From: Ruminococcaceae bacterium UBA1734
Lineage (GTDB): Bacteria > Bacillota > Clostridia > Oscillospirales > Acutalibacteraceae
Direction of reading: 5' to 3'
DNA: 38,914 nt
NCBI GenBank assembly: GCA_002315765.1
Contig: DCIE01000003.1
Span: forward strand, 1-38,914
Shown: in pieces, positions 25,000 to 33,495 of the stretch
Layout of the letters: every line of letters starts with the position of its first letter
Numbering within the stretch: position 1 is the stretch's first letter
Notes under the pieces: generated by a model
What the model saw: the letters and a program-made list of their open reading frames with translations, nothing else
What the model was told of the DNA's origin: nothing
Databases searched by the model: none
Translations under genes and position numbers: made by a program

Positions 25000-25009
25000 A
25001 CCATACTTC

Positions 25010-25061
25010 AAAAAAAGACTGCATTCCTATTCCTTTTCGGAAAGGTTTGCAGTCTTTTTTT
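25010..25061. terminator. Bidirectional intrinsic terminator
   Basis: AAAAAAGACTGCA (25011-25023) pairs with TGCAGTCTTTTTT (25048-25060), with a second small stem CCTTT/AAAGG in the loop. The A-tract on one side and T-tract on the other let it end both the 835-residue gene (plus) and the amidase operon (minus). Confidence 0.9.
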
Positions 25062-25079
25062 AACACGACGGTTTAAAAT

Positions 25080-25745
25080 TTACTTATATTTTTTTAATTT
25101 TTCTTTTACATCATTTTTAAAGTTTTCCCATTCTTTTGGGTTATCCACAAAATATTTCGGACATTCTTTTCCGGTAACATCAAAATGTCGTATAACATCC
25201 GTTTCTTTAAGTCCTGAATTATCACACAGCCAGGCCGTTAATTTAACAAGTGAATTGTATGTATTTTCATTGAATTTTCCCGACTCGTCAGGGTGGCAGA
25301 CCTCAATGGAAACGGTGTCAATATTTCGGTGGTTACTTGCGGCGGATTTTTCATCTAAGGGTACGCACTGAATAACCTCTCCCCCAAGACCTATTACAAA
25401 ATGGGAGCAAACAGTAGTGGAAAGCTTATTAAAATAGTCTCGGTTATTTTGTGCCGATGTTCCGGGATTTCCGGTATAATGCACAACGATATTTTCCACC
25501 GAGGAAAGTTTTTTCCCTGTTCGTGCCAAACCTATATTAATAAGTTGAACATCAACATAATCGGGTGCTTGTGTGGTTTTTAAGTTAATATCTTTGCCGA
25601 TAAACTCAATGCCTTTTCCGCCTGACAAAATATCAATAACCGACGGTGCCGAAAATACAGCTAATACCGCCACACAAAGCACCATTATTATTTTTGCTAT
25701 AGGACGAAGCTTCCTTTTCCCTCTTTTTTTAATACCTGTTGTCAT
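25080..25745 (-). CDS. Membrane-anchored N-acetylmuramoyl-L-alanine amidase (Amidase_2)
   Basis: 221 residues; ATG 25745 behind AAAGAGG. A basic N-terminus and one membrane helix (about 18-38) anchor it, with the catalytic domain outside. The Amidase_2 (PGRP-like) domain covers about 75-215. Its zinc site is visible as His in VVHYTG (about residue 88) and His in VIRHFDVTGKECP (about residue 185), with the usual third ligand position in that motif. IDTVSIEVCHPDESGKF is the central strand typical of the family. It cuts the bond between muramic acid and the stem peptide. It is 30 bp after the ABC-2 permease gene and is the last gene of the GntR operon, which is unusual for a cell-wall enzyme. 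Confidence 0.88.
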   Translation of the reverse strand: MTTGIKKRGKRKLRPIAKIIMVLCVAVLAVFSAPSVIDILSGGKGIEFIGKDINLKTTQAPDYVDVQLINIGLARTGKKLSSVENIVVHYTGNPGTSAQNNRDYFNKLSTTVCSHFVIGLGGEVIQCVPLDEKSAASNHRNIDTVSIEVCHPDESGKFNENTYNSLVKLTAWLCDNSGLKETDVIRHFDVTGKECPKYFVDNPKEWENFKNDVKEKLKKYK

Positions 25746-25775
25746 TTATTACGCCTCTTTATAAAAAGCCTTTTA

Positions 25776-27512
25776 TTAGTCATAAAGTACAACTTCTTCT
25801 GCCTTTTCTTCGCTTCGCTTTTTAAGATTAAGGCTGTCTAAATACTTAAATGTTTCGGTATTATTATCACTTAAAGCAAGTTCAAATCCGTGATATCTTC
25901 CGCTATGCCAAGAAACACTTATCTGTTTTGAGGTTTCAAAGTCCAAAACAGGCAGTTTTTTGCTGTTTACTTCATTTTTATAAATTTTTATAAGATTTAC
26001 AACCTCGCTGTAGGTTAGGTAAGTGCTGTAATTTGTTTCTTCACTCATAGAGTTGTTGTCAAACATTGTTGCGTCAACCGTATTTGGCATACCGTTTTCA
26101 AGGTCATCCAAAAGACCGCTGAATCTTTCTTCACTTCTTAAAATTTCGGAGGTGCTTTCGCTTAACAAATCATTTGCCGAAACATAATAACTTCTTTTCA
26201 TTGTTTTTCCGCTTTTAAGATTGTACACAAGGTCAACCATAATTGTATTACCGGGATAATCATGGTCATCATAGTTTTTCGGAATATTATTTACAATATT
26301 TTTGTGAAGAGATACTATCTTTTCGGGATTATTAAAGTTAATATTTTCTCCCCTGTATGTTACACAAGCGGTTTTTATATTTTTGGTTTCGGGGACTCTT
26401 GTATTAAATCCGGTTATATCAAGCTTTACAAGAACAATAATCAAAACCATTGATGCGAAGGCTACCCCTGCCATAACAAGTGAGCTTTTTACCGTTTTAA
26501 ATCCACGGTGGGTAATTGCACCGTATGAAACGGCAACTATTGCGGCACCTGCTGCGGCAAACAAATAGAAAATAACCGATTTTATGTCCTCATCCGCAAA
26601 GATTGCACCAAAGGCATAGGAAGCACAAAAGGAAATAACAAAAGAGCACAAAAGATACATAAACTTATATGCAAATGCCTTTCCGCTGCTTTCGGTTTTA
26701 CGCTTTTTATATAAAAGAATTGAAATAACGGCGAAAGCCAAAATATAGATAATACTTCTTGCCAAAAATCTAAGACTTATTTGCGATGCCGCTTCGTCAT
26801 TTACAAATTCGTAATACTTAGTAAACATATAATAAGGAGGAGAAATCAGATTTAAAACCGAATTATATCCCCTATCGGAATAGCCGTAAAGCGTTCTCTC
26901 GCAAAGACTGCAACCGATTATTCCCATAAGAATAATTCCCACATTTATTCCTATATACGAAACGAGAAAGTCAAATACACTTGCACTTGTGATTATGAAA
27001 ACCATTGAAAATGCCGAGGCGACAAGGGTAACCGTTACAATATACAAAAAGTTTGAAAGTACATCTAAGATAAGTTTCGGGCAACCGTAAAACAACGCTA
27101 CGATACTAAGTGAGCCTGAAGCAAAAATTACGGGAATCAGTATCAAAAGAACCGATGACAGCGTACGGGAAAAGAATAGCTCGATTCTCGTTATGGGCAA
27201 ACTGTCGTACATATCCGATGCAGGGCGCTTATACATAAATGAAAAATTAAGAAGATTAAGGGCGGTTACACCGAAAGCCGTGAATAACGATGCAAAAAAC
27301 GAAAATCCGTATATCCAACCGCCTAAATATCCGCTTATTTCGTCTATTTTTGCCTTATTTACAGAATCGCTTAAATCTACAAGCAAATAGGAAGGACAAA
27401 TAAGTAAAGTTCCTAAGGTAACGAGAATAATTATGCCTAAATTTCGCTTGAAGCAAATTTTAAACATATTAGTTGCGGGATTAACACTATTCGAGGATGT
27501 TTTTAACATCAT
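25776..27512 (-). CDS. ABC-2 type permease of the YtrA-linked transporter
   Basis: I start it at ATG 27512, where GGAGGT lies 8 nt upstream, giving 578 residues; the upstream in-frame extension has no ribosome binding site. About six to seven membrane helices lie in the N-terminal 340 residues, including FALLTAFGV-like and LLYKKRKTES segments. A large C-terminal extracellular or cytoplasmic domain of about 200 residues (from about residue 385, ITGFNTRVPETKN) is mainly hydrophilic. It overlaps the ATPase gene by 26 bp. In Bacillus, related transporters respond to cell-wall active antibiotics or acetoin; here the function is open. Export of a lipid-cycle-active compound fits with the amidase downstream. 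Confidence 0.82.
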   Translation of the reverse strand: MMLKTSSNSVNPATNMFKICFKRNLGIIILVTLGTLLICPSYLLVDLSDSVNKAKIDEISGYLGGWIYGFSFFASLFTAFGVTALNLLNFSFMYKRPASDMYDSLPITRIELFFSRTLSSVLLILIPVIFASGSLSIVALFYGCPKLILDVLSNFLYIVTVTLVASAFSMVFIITSASVFDFLVSYIGINVGIILMGIIGCSLCERTLYGYSDRGYNSVLNLISPPYYMFTKYYEFVNDEAASQISLRFLARSIIYILAFAVISILLYKKRKTESSGKAFAYKFMYLLCSFVISFCASYAFGAIFADEDIKSVIFYLFAAAGAAIVAVSYGAITHRGFKTVKSSLVMAGVAFASMVLIIVLVKLDITGFNTRVPETKNIKTACVTYRGENINFNNPEKIVSLHKNIVNNIPKNYDDHDYPGNTIMVDLVYNLKSGKTMKRSYYVSANDLLSESTSEILRSEERFSGLLDDLENGMPNTVDATMFDNNSMSEETNYSTYLTYSEVVNLIKIYKNEVNSKKLPVLDFETSKQISVSWHSGRYHGFELALSDNNTETFKYLDSLNLKKRSEEKAEEVVLYD

Positions 27513-28386
27513 ATCCCGACACCTCCAATTCGTAAACAAATATTTCTTCCAAGGTTGGTTCTATGCACTCCGAGAAAACCGGAGAAAGATTATCAATAAA
27601 TTTCATTATTTTTTCTTTCTCACCTCTGGTAACAAGCTGTAAAACCGAGCCGGTTTTTTCGCATTTCAAAACCTCGATACCCTCAAATGCCGTAATTTCG
27701 GGAACGGTTTTAAATACAGCTTGGATTTTATGAATATTAGCACAAAGCTCATCAACACTGCCTGTTCTTATCATTTGACCTTTATGAATAAGGGCGATAT
27801 GGTCGGCAATTTCTTCTAACTCCCTAAGATTATGGGAGGCGATAATAACCGTAAGCCCATCCTCTTCAATGCCCTTTGACAGTATATTTGCCAGGGTGCG
27901 ACGCATAACAACATCAAGTCCGTCGAATGCCTCATCCATAAGCAAATATCTCGGCTTTGAAGAAATGGCAACGATTAAAGATGCCTGTCGTTGCATACCC
28001 TTTGAAAAGGAAGATATTTTAGCCTTTTCGTTAAGCGGAAAAACCTTCAACAATGAATTATATGTTTCCCAACTGAAAGTAGGATACATCGAGGCATAAA
28101 ATTTAGCCATTTCGGTTAAGTTACTTTGATTTAAAAAATGGGGTGTGTCCCCTAAAAATACAATTTGAGATTTAACAGACGGAGTTTCAAAAGACGATAT
28201 TCCGTCAATGCCTATTACACCTTCATCCGGAGCAAGTATTCCTGAAATAAGTCTTAAAAGGGTGGATTTTCCCGAACCGTTTGAACCGACGAGTCCGAAA
28301 ATCGAACCGTCTTCTATCTCAAAAGAAATATTGTCAAGAGCCTTATAATCTCCGAAGGTTTTTGTAAGATTTTTTGCCGTTATCAT
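27487..28386 (-). CDS. ABC transporter ATPase (YtrB-like)
   Basis: 299 residues. All nucleotide-binding motifs are seen: Walker A GLVGSNGSGKST (about 32-43), a signature-type SFSKGMQRQASLI (about 134), Walker B YLLMDEAFDGLD (about 152-163) and the switch His in IIASHN (about 186). A C-terminal extension of about 80 residues is typical of this class. It starts 4 bp inside the end of the GntR gene and overlaps the permease gene, so the three are translated together. It powers the ABC-2 permease at 25776-27512; it is not the missing ATPase of the sugar importers. Confidence 0.93.
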   Translation of the reverse strand: MITAKNLTKTFGDYKALDNISFEIEDGSIFGLVGSNGSGKSTLLRLISGILAPDEGVIGIDGISSFETPSVKSQIVFLGDTPHFLNQSNLTEMAKFYASMYPTFSWETYNSLLKVFPLNEKAKISSFSKGMQRQASLIVAISSKPRYLLMDEAFDGLDVVMRRTLANILSKGIEEDGLTVIIASHNLRELEEIADHIALIHKGQMIRTGSVDELCANIHKIQAVFKTVPEITAFEGIEVLKCEKTGSVLQLVTRGEKEKIMKFIDNLSPVFSECIEPTLEEIFVYELEVSGYDVKNILE

Positions 28387-28751
28387 TTCTTTTCCTCCTT
28401 AAATATTTCTATGATTTCGTTTATCTCCTCAAAGGAAAGCCCCATATCAACAGCATTTTTAAGGGCGTTTTTGAAATCGTTTTTTGCAGCAATTTTTATA
28501 GCACTATCAGCCGAATCATCTTCGCATATAAAAGAGCCTTTCCCCCTAACCGAGCAAATTATTCCACCGGTTTCAAGTATTCCGTATGCTTTTTGCACCG
28601 TGTTGGGATTAACCGACAGCTTTGAAGCGAAGGCACGGACGCTGGGTAACTGCTCTCCGCTTTTTAGTACGCCGAGAGTTTTAAGCCTTATTATTCCGTT
28701 TACGATTTGGTCGCAAATGGAAACTCCGCTTCGGTAGTCTAACTGAAACAT
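28383..28751 (-). CDS. GntR-family repressor, YtrA subfamily
   Basis: 122 residues, ATG 28751 behind AGGTG. The winged-helix domain fills residues about 10-75 with the family pattern DYRSGVSICDQIVNGIIRLK, LPSVRAFASKLSVNPNTVQK and GILETGGIICSVRGKGSFI. The short C-terminal tail (about 45 residues) is the mark of YtrA proteins, which lack the ligand domain of larger GntR members. It overlaps the ATPase gene by 4 bp and is the first gene of the operon. A perfect inverted repeat right before it is very likely its operator, giving autorepression. Confidence 0.93.
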   Translation of the reverse strand: MFQLDYRSGVSICDQIVNGIIRLKTLGVLKSGEQLPSVRAFASKLSVNPNTVQKAYGILETGGIICSVRGKGSFICEDDSADSAIKIAAKNDFKNALKNAVDMGLSFEEINEIIEIFKEEKK

Positions 28752-28767
28752 AAAATCACCTCTCTAC

Positions 28768-28790
28768 CTGTACTATTTCAATTAGTACAG
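28768..28790. promoter_or_regulatory. Operator: perfect inverted repeat for the YtrA-type repressor
   Basis: CTGTACTA (28768-28775) and TAGTACAG (28783-28790) are exact reverse complements with a 7-bp spacer. It lies right after the -10 box of the minus-strand promoter and covers the predicted transcription start, the expected place for a repressor site. YtrA-type regulators are known to bind inverted repeats of this kind before their own operons. Confidence 0.85.
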
Positions 28791-28794
28791 TTGC

Positions 28795-28823
28795 ATAATA
28801 CACCCATATTATAATTTTGTCAA
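28795..28823 (-). promoter_or_regulatory. Sigma-A promoter of the GntR-ABC-amidase operon
   Basis: On the minus strand, a perfect TTGACA (28823-28818) and TATTAT (28800-28795) with a 17-bp spacer. Start is near 28788, inside the operator. The plus-strand gene at 28897 shares this 145-bp region. A weak plus-strand pair, TTGTCA with TGTATT 17 bp on, overlaps the -35 box, so the two operons may compete for polymerase. Confidence 0.85.
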
Positions 28824-28896
28824 GTATTTTTTTAAAATTTGTATTTTTGCATTTAAAAGTGGCAAGATATAAAAAGAAATTAAACGGAGGGTTATT

Positions 28897-30237
28897 ATGA
28901 AAAAAAGAATTGTTACCATACTTCTTGCAATTACTGTCCTTTCATTATCGGTTAGTCTTGCAGGTTGCGGAAAATCAAAGGAAACGGTTTATTTTTTAAA
29001 CTTTAAGCCGGAATCTGCCGCAATTTACGAAGAAATTGCAAAGGAATACGAAAAAGAAAAGGGAGTTAAGGTTAAGGTGCAAACTGCTGCGGCAAACACC
29101 TATGAACAAACCTTGAAATCGGAAATTGCCAAGAAAAATGCACCTACAATTTTCCAAATCAACGGTCCTATCGGTTATCAGTCTTGGAAAAACAATTGTC
29201 TCAATATAGAAGACAGTAAGTTATACAGCTATCTTTCGGATAAAAGTCTTGCAATAAAGGGCGAAGACGGTAAGGGTGTGTATGGCATACCCTATGTGGT
29301 TGAGGGTTACGGCATAATATATAACGAGGAATTAACCGACAAATATTTTGCCCTTAAAAACCGAAACAATGACTATAAATCTATGGAAGAAGTAAGAAGC
29401 TTCAATGCACTAAAGAGTATTGTAGAGGATATGACAGCCAAGAAAAAGGAACTTGGTATTGAGGGTGTTTTTGCTTCAACATCACTTTATTCCGGTGAGG
29501 ATTGGCGTTGGCAAACCCATTTGCTTAATGTTCCGCTATACTATGAATTTTCACAAAATGACGATTACAGCGACCCCACAATCGCCGGACTCAACTCTAA
29601 GGAACTTGCTTTCAGATATTCGGAAAACTACAAAAATTTATTTGACCTATACACCGATAATTCCATTACTTCCAAAACCCTTTTAGGCTCAAAATCCACC
29701 GATGATTCCATGGCCGAATTTGCTCTCGGCAAAGTTGTTATGGTACAAAACGGTAACTGGGCTTGGTCTCAAATCGAAAAGGTAAGCGGAAATAAAGTCA
29801 AACAGGATAAAATTAAATTTTTGCCTATGTACACGGGAATTGACGGTGAGGAAAATCAGGGACTTTGCATCGGAACCGAAAACTACCTTGCCATAAACAA
29901 GGATGCATCAAAGGAACAGCAACAGGCTTCTCTCGACTTCCTTGATTGGCTTTTCTCCTCCCAAACAGGAAAAAAATATGTTGACGAAAAATTAGGATTT
30001 ATTACACCTTTTAACACCTTTTCCGAATCCGAACAGCCGGAAGACCCTCTTGCACAAGAGGTTGTAAGATATATGAATGACGGAGATTTTAAGACGGTTC
30101 CTTGGATTTTCACCTCTTTCCCGGGAGAAAACTTTAAAAAAGAAGTGGGAAGCGCCTTGCTGGACTATGTTCAGGGAGACAAGACCTTTGCACAGGTTGT
30201 AACCGCAACAAAAGAGAAATGGAAGAGTGAACGATAA
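28897..30237 (+). CDS. Maltodextrin-type ABC solute-binding lipoprotein
   Basis: 446 residues, ATG 28897 behind GGAGGG. The lipoprotein signal ends in SLAGC (lipid Cys about residue 24). The rest is a single family 1 solute-binding domain: TVYFLNFKPESAAIYEEIAK, NAPTIFQINGPIGYQSW, YGIPYVVEGYGIIYNEE and, near the C-terminus, LDFLDWLFSS. The size is normal for CUT1 binding proteins and there is no acidic spacer, unlike the binding protein at 19414-20970. It opens an operon with two permeases and a 4-alpha-glucanotransferase, so maltodextrin or another alpha-glucan fragment is the likely ligand; this comes from the neighbours rather than the protein itself. Confidence 0.9.
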   Translation: MKKRIVTILLAITVLSLSVSLAGCGKSKETVYFLNFKPESAAIYEEIAKEYEKEKGVKVKVQTAAANTYEQTLKSEIAKKNAPTIFQINGPIGYQSWKNNCLNIEDSKLYSYLSDKSLAIKGEDGKGVYGIPYVVEGYGIIYNEELTDKYFALKNRNNDYKSMEEVRSFNALKSIVEDMTAKKKELGIEGVFASTSLYSGEDWRWQTHLLNVPLYYEFSQNDDYSDPTIAGLNSKELAFRYSENYKNLFDLYTDNSITSKTLLGSKSTDDSMAEFALGKVVMVQNGNWAWSQIEKVSGNKVKQDKIKFLPMYTGIDGEENQGLCIGTENYLAINKDASKEQQQASLDFLDWLFSSQTGKKYVDEKLGFITPFNTFSESEQPEDPLAQEVVRYMNDGDFKTVPWIFTSFPGENFKKEVGSALLDYVQGDKTFAQVVTATKEKWKSER

Positions 30238-30240
30238 TAA

Positions 30241-31086
30241 ATGAATAAGAGTCTGAAAAGGTGGTTTCCCCTATTTGCCCTGCCCACACTTATAGCCTTT
30301 TTAACAGCCTTCTTAATTCCCTTTATTATGGGACTTTATTTGTCATTTTGCGATTTCAGAACCGTTACCGATGCCACTTTTGTCGGTTTTTCCAATTACA
30401 TCAAGGTGTTTTCCGAAGGAAAAGATTTTGTAAACGCCCTGTGGTTTACTGTGAAATTCTCGGTGATTTCGGTTATCACGGTTAATATTTTCGCTTTTTT
30501 GTTGGCGCTTATTTTGACAAAAGGAATAAAGGGTACAAACTTTTTTCGCACGGTATTTTTTATGCCTAACCTAATAGGCGGCATTGTATTAGGCTATATT
30601 TGGCAGCTGATAATAAACGGTGTGCTTTATCCCTCTGGGTATTCCATAACCTCAAGCGCAAATTTCGGATATGTTGGATTAATAGTGCTGATGAATTGGC
30701 AAATGATAGGTTATATGATGATAATTTATATTGCCGGGCTTCAAAATATATCCACCGATATATTAGAAGCGGCAAAGGTGGACGGAGCAGGGCCTTTAAG
30801 AACACTGTTTAATGTTACCTTGCCCTCGGTTATGCCGGCAATTACCATTTGTTTATTTTTAACCATAACTAATTCCTTTAAGCTTTTTGACCAAAACCTT
30901 GCGCTGACCGCCGGTGCTCCGGGAAAGAAAACCCAAATGTTGGCACTTGATATTTATAACACATTTTACGGTAGAACGGGTTTTGAGGGTGTAGGACAGG
31001 CAAAGGCGGTTATTTTTGCCCTTATTGTTGCGGGTATTGCTCTTTTGCAATTATATTTAACCGGTAAAAGAGAGGTTGAAAACTAA
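30241..31086 (+). CDS. Maltodextrin-type ABC permease, MalF type
   Basis: 281 residues starting 3 bp after the binding-protein stop. About six membrane helices; the first is at about residues 10-32 (LFALPTLIAFLTAFLIPFIM). The EAA loop is near residue 180 (EAAKVDGAGPLRTLFNVTLP). It lacks the extended periplasmic loop of enterobacterial MalF, as usual in Gram-positives. Its stop overlaps the start of the next permease (TAATG), so the two subunits are coupled. An ATPase is absent from the operon, which is usual where a shared MsmX-like ATPase exists. Confidence 0.92.
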   Translation: MNKSLKRWFPLFALPTLIAFLTAFLIPFIMGLYLSFCDFRTVTDATFVGFSNYIKVFSEGKDFVNALWFTVKFSVISVITVNIFAFLLALILTKGIKGTNFFRTVFFMPNLIGGIVLGYIWQLIINGVLYPSGYSITSSANFGYVGLIVLMNWQMIGYMMIIYIAGLQNISTDILEAAKVDGAGPLRTLFNVTLPSVMPAITICLFLTITNSFKLFDQNLALTAGAPGKKTQMLALDIYNTFYGRTGFEGVGQAKAVIFALIVAGIALLQLYLTGKREVEN

Positions 31087-31919
31087 TGGAAAATAAGAAA
31101 CTATCTTCTGCAATTTTAACCATTGTTTTAATTGCCTTAACGGTTATCTTTTTAGCCCCTGTTTTCATAGTTCTTATGAACTCTTTTAAATCAAAATTGT
31201 TTATAAGTCAATCCCCCTTTGTGCTTCCGAAAACAGATACCTTTGTAGGACTTGAAAACTACACCGAGGGAATTAAAAATACGGGGTTTATCCTGGCTTT
31301 TTTCCGTTCGGTTTTCATAACTGTTTTTTCGGTTGGGGCAATCGTGGTTTTTACTTCGATGACGGCTTGGTTTATAGTAAGGGTTAAGTCAAAATTCACC
31401 AAGATATTATATTATTTATTTGTATTTTCAATGATTGTTCCCTTTCAAATGGTTATGTTTACAATGTCAAAGATTGCAAACATTTTAAGTCTTGACAACC
31501 CGGTGGGAATTATACTAATATATTTAGGGTTCGGTGCAGGACTTTCGGTATTTATGTTCTCCGGTTTTATTAAGTCGGTACCTCTGGGAATAGAGGAAGC
31601 CGCCACAATAGACGGAGCAAGTTCCATAGCGACCTTTTGGCGGGTGGTTTTCCCCATTTTAAAGCCTACTGCCGTTACTGTTGCCATACTGAATACCATG
31701 TGGATTTGGAACGACTATCTCCTGCCCTATCTTGTTATTGGCAGTGATTACAAAACCATTCCCATAGCAGTACAGTATCTAAAAGGCGGTTACGGCTCTA
31801 TTGATATGGGTGCTATGATGGCTATGCTTGTCTTGGCAATAATTCCGGTTGTGGTTTTTTATTTAACCTGTCAAAAATATATAATTAAAGGTGTTGCTGC
31901 AGGTGCTGTTAAGGGATGA
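31086..31919 (+). CDS. Maltodextrin-type ABC permease, MalG type
   Basis: 277 residues, about six membrane helices, with EEAATIDGASSIATFWRVVF as the EAA loop near residue 175 and the typical MWIWNDYLLPYLVI segment after it. It forms the heterodimer with the preceding subunit, whose stop codon it overlaps. The last codons overlap the start of the 4-alpha-glucanotransferase gene, tying import to intracellular processing. Confidence 0.92.
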   Translation: MENKKLSSAILTIVLIALTVIFLAPVFIVLMNSFKSKLFISQSPFVLPKTDTFVGLENYTEGIKNTGFILAFFRSVFITVFSVGAIVVFTSMTAWFIVRVKSKFTKILYYLFVFSMIVPFQMVMFTMSKIANILSLDNPVGIILIYLGFGAGLSVFMFSGFIKSVPLGIEEAATIDGASSIATFWRVVFPILKPTAVTVAILNTMWIWNDYLLPYLVIGSDYKTIPIAVQYLKGGYGSIDMGAMMAMLVLAIIPVVVFYLTCQKYIIKGVAAGAVKG

Positions 31920-33375
31920 AAAGAAAAAAAGCGGAATACTTTGTGCCGTGTCCTCATTGCCCTCTGATTACGGTATAGGGACCTTGGGACTAAACAGTTA
32001 TAAATTCGTGGACTTTTTGGCGGAAACGGGACAAAAATATTGGCAATTATTACCCTTAGTTCCCTTGGGAGACGGAAACTCTCCATACAAATCATCCTCT
32101 TGCTACGCAGGAGAAATTTTGTATATTGACCTTGAGTTTTTGGTTCGGGACGGACTTTTATCCATTTCGGATTTACCAAAGGTCGATTTTCCCTCAAATG
32201 TCAACTTTGACCTCGTAAGACAGATTAAAATTCCCCTTATCAAAAAGGCTGCGGAGAATTTTGACACCGATAACGAAGATTACGGAATTTTTTGCAGGGA
32301 AAACCAAGATTGGCTTAATAACTACGCTTTGTTTATGACAGCGTTGGAGGTTTACAACACCTATACCCTTGAAGGTCTTCCGAAAAGACTTAAATTTCCC
32401 ACCGCCGCCGACTTGGATGGGCTTCGTATGGAAAACGGAGAAAAGATAAAATTTTACAAGGTTTCTCAATATTTCTTTTTTGCCCAGTATTTTGAGCTGA
32501 AAAGATATGCCGAAGATAAGGGTATAGAATTAATCGGCGATTTGCCCTTTTATGTTTCTCTTGACAGTGCGGATGTTTGGGCAAACAGGGAAAATTTCCT
32601 GCTTGACCATGACCTAAAGCCTAAACTTGTTGCAGGAGTACCGCCGGATTGTTTTTCCGAAACGGGACAGCTTTGGGGCAATCCGATATATAATTTTGAA
32701 TACCAAAAACAAAACGGCTTTAATTGGTGGATAAACCGACTTAAGCATTATTTTAAGATGTATGATGTGGTAAGGATTGACCATTTCAGGGCCTTTGCAA
32801 ATTATTATACAATACCTTTTGACCATACCGATGCGAAAAACGGTGAGTGGGTAATGAGTGTGGGCAACGAATTTTGGGAAATGGCAAAAAAAGAAATACC
32901 GGATATGCAGATTATTGCCGAGGATTTAGGCGGAGAAATTCCCCTGGTGCAAGACCTGGTTAAGGAAACCGGATTTCCTAATATGAAAATAATGCAGTTT
33001 GCTTTCTCGGGAGACCCAAACAACCCTCATTTGCCGCAAAATTATCCCGAAAACTGTATTTGCTATACCGGAACCCACGACAATAATACAACACTTGGTT
33101 TTTGCAACAATGCCCTTTCTTACGAAAAGGAAATGATTGATAATCTATACCCCGAAACCGAAGATTTGCCCTGCCCCCTTAATATTATTACGGCGGCTTT
33201 AAAATCTCCTGCAAAAACGGTTATTATTCCTATTCAGGACTGGTTGATGCTTGATGAGTCGGCTCGTATGAATATCCCCGGTGTACCAAACGGAAATTGG
33301 ACATTCAGGCTCAAAAACGGCTTTATTACCGAGGATTTAAAAAAGCGTATTATCAGAATATCAGCGTATAGATAA
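31903..33375 (+). CDS. malQ: 4-alpha-glucanotransferase (GH77, amylomaltase)
   Basis: About 490 residues, typical for GH77. It moves 4-alpha-glucan segments between maltodextrins and releases glucose, in the cytoplasm. The N-terminal SGILCAVSSLPSDYGIGTLG is a family hallmark. Catalytic residues are seen as Asp in RIDHFRAF (about 292, nucleophile), Glu in AEDLGG (about 340, acid/base) and Asp in GTHDNNT (about 392). The end has PIQDWLMLDESARMN. No ATG is available: I chose GTG 31903 (AAAGG 11 nt upstream); GTG 31891 is also possible. Both overlap the permease gene, so translation is coupled. It ends at a strong terminator. Confidence 0.94.
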   Translation: MLLRDEKKKSGILCAVSSLPSDYGIGTLGLNSYKFVDFLAETGQKYWQLLPLVPLGDGNSPYKSSSCYAGEILYIDLEFLVRDGLLSISDLPKVDFPSNVNFDLVRQIKIPLIKKAAENFDTDNEDYGIFCRENQDWLNNYALFMTALEVYNTYTLEGLPKRLKFPTAADLDGLRMENGEKIKFYKVSQYFFFAQYFELKRYAEDKGIELIGDLPFYVSLDSADVWANRENFLLDHDLKPKLVAGVPPDCFSETGQLWGNPIYNFEYQKQNGFNWWINRLKHYFKMYDVVRIDHFRAFANYYTIPFDHTDAKNGEWVMSVGNEFWEMAKKEIPDMQIIAEDLGGEIPLVQDLVKETGFPNMKIMQFAFSGDPNNPHLPQNYPENCICYTGTHDNNTTLGFCNNALSYEKEMIDNLYPETEDLPCPLNIITAALKSPAKTVIIPIQDWLMLDESARMNIPGVPNGNWTFRLKNGFITEDLKKRIIRISAYR

Positions 33376-33388
33376 ATAAGTAATAGAA

Positions 33389-33432
33389 AATCGTCTTTAA
33401 ATGAAACAGGCATTTAAAGGCGATTATTTTTT
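33389..33432 (+). terminator. Intrinsic terminator after malQ
   Basis: AATCGTCTTTAAATG (33389-33403) pairs with CATTTAAAGGCGATT (33411-33425) over 15 bp with one G-U pair and a 7-nt loop, followed by ATTTTTT. It separates the maltodextrin operon from the sensor-kinase operon. Confidence 0.9.
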
Positions 33433-33440
33433 GCCCTTTG

Positions 33441-33469
33441 TTGCAATTTTACAGTTTGTTTGTTATAAT
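33441..33469 (+). promoter_or_regulatory. Sigma-A promoter of the two-component operon
   Basis: TTGCAA (33441-33446), 17-bp spacer, perfect TATAAT (33464-33469). The start at about 33476 leaves a short leader of about 20 nt before ATG 33496, holding GGGAGGG as ribosome binding site. The -35 and -10 boxes are the same as those of the glycan operon promoter at 22086-22114. Confidence 0.8.
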
Positions 33470-33495
33470 ATTATCAAAGTCGGGAGGGAAAGAAT

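Noticed and set aside
27487..28386. ABC ATPase considered as the missing energiser of the sugar importers
   Set aside because: Its sequence is of the YtrB type with an adjacent ABC-2 permease and GntR gene, and it lacks the C-terminal regulatory domain of MsmX/UgpC-type sugar ATPases.
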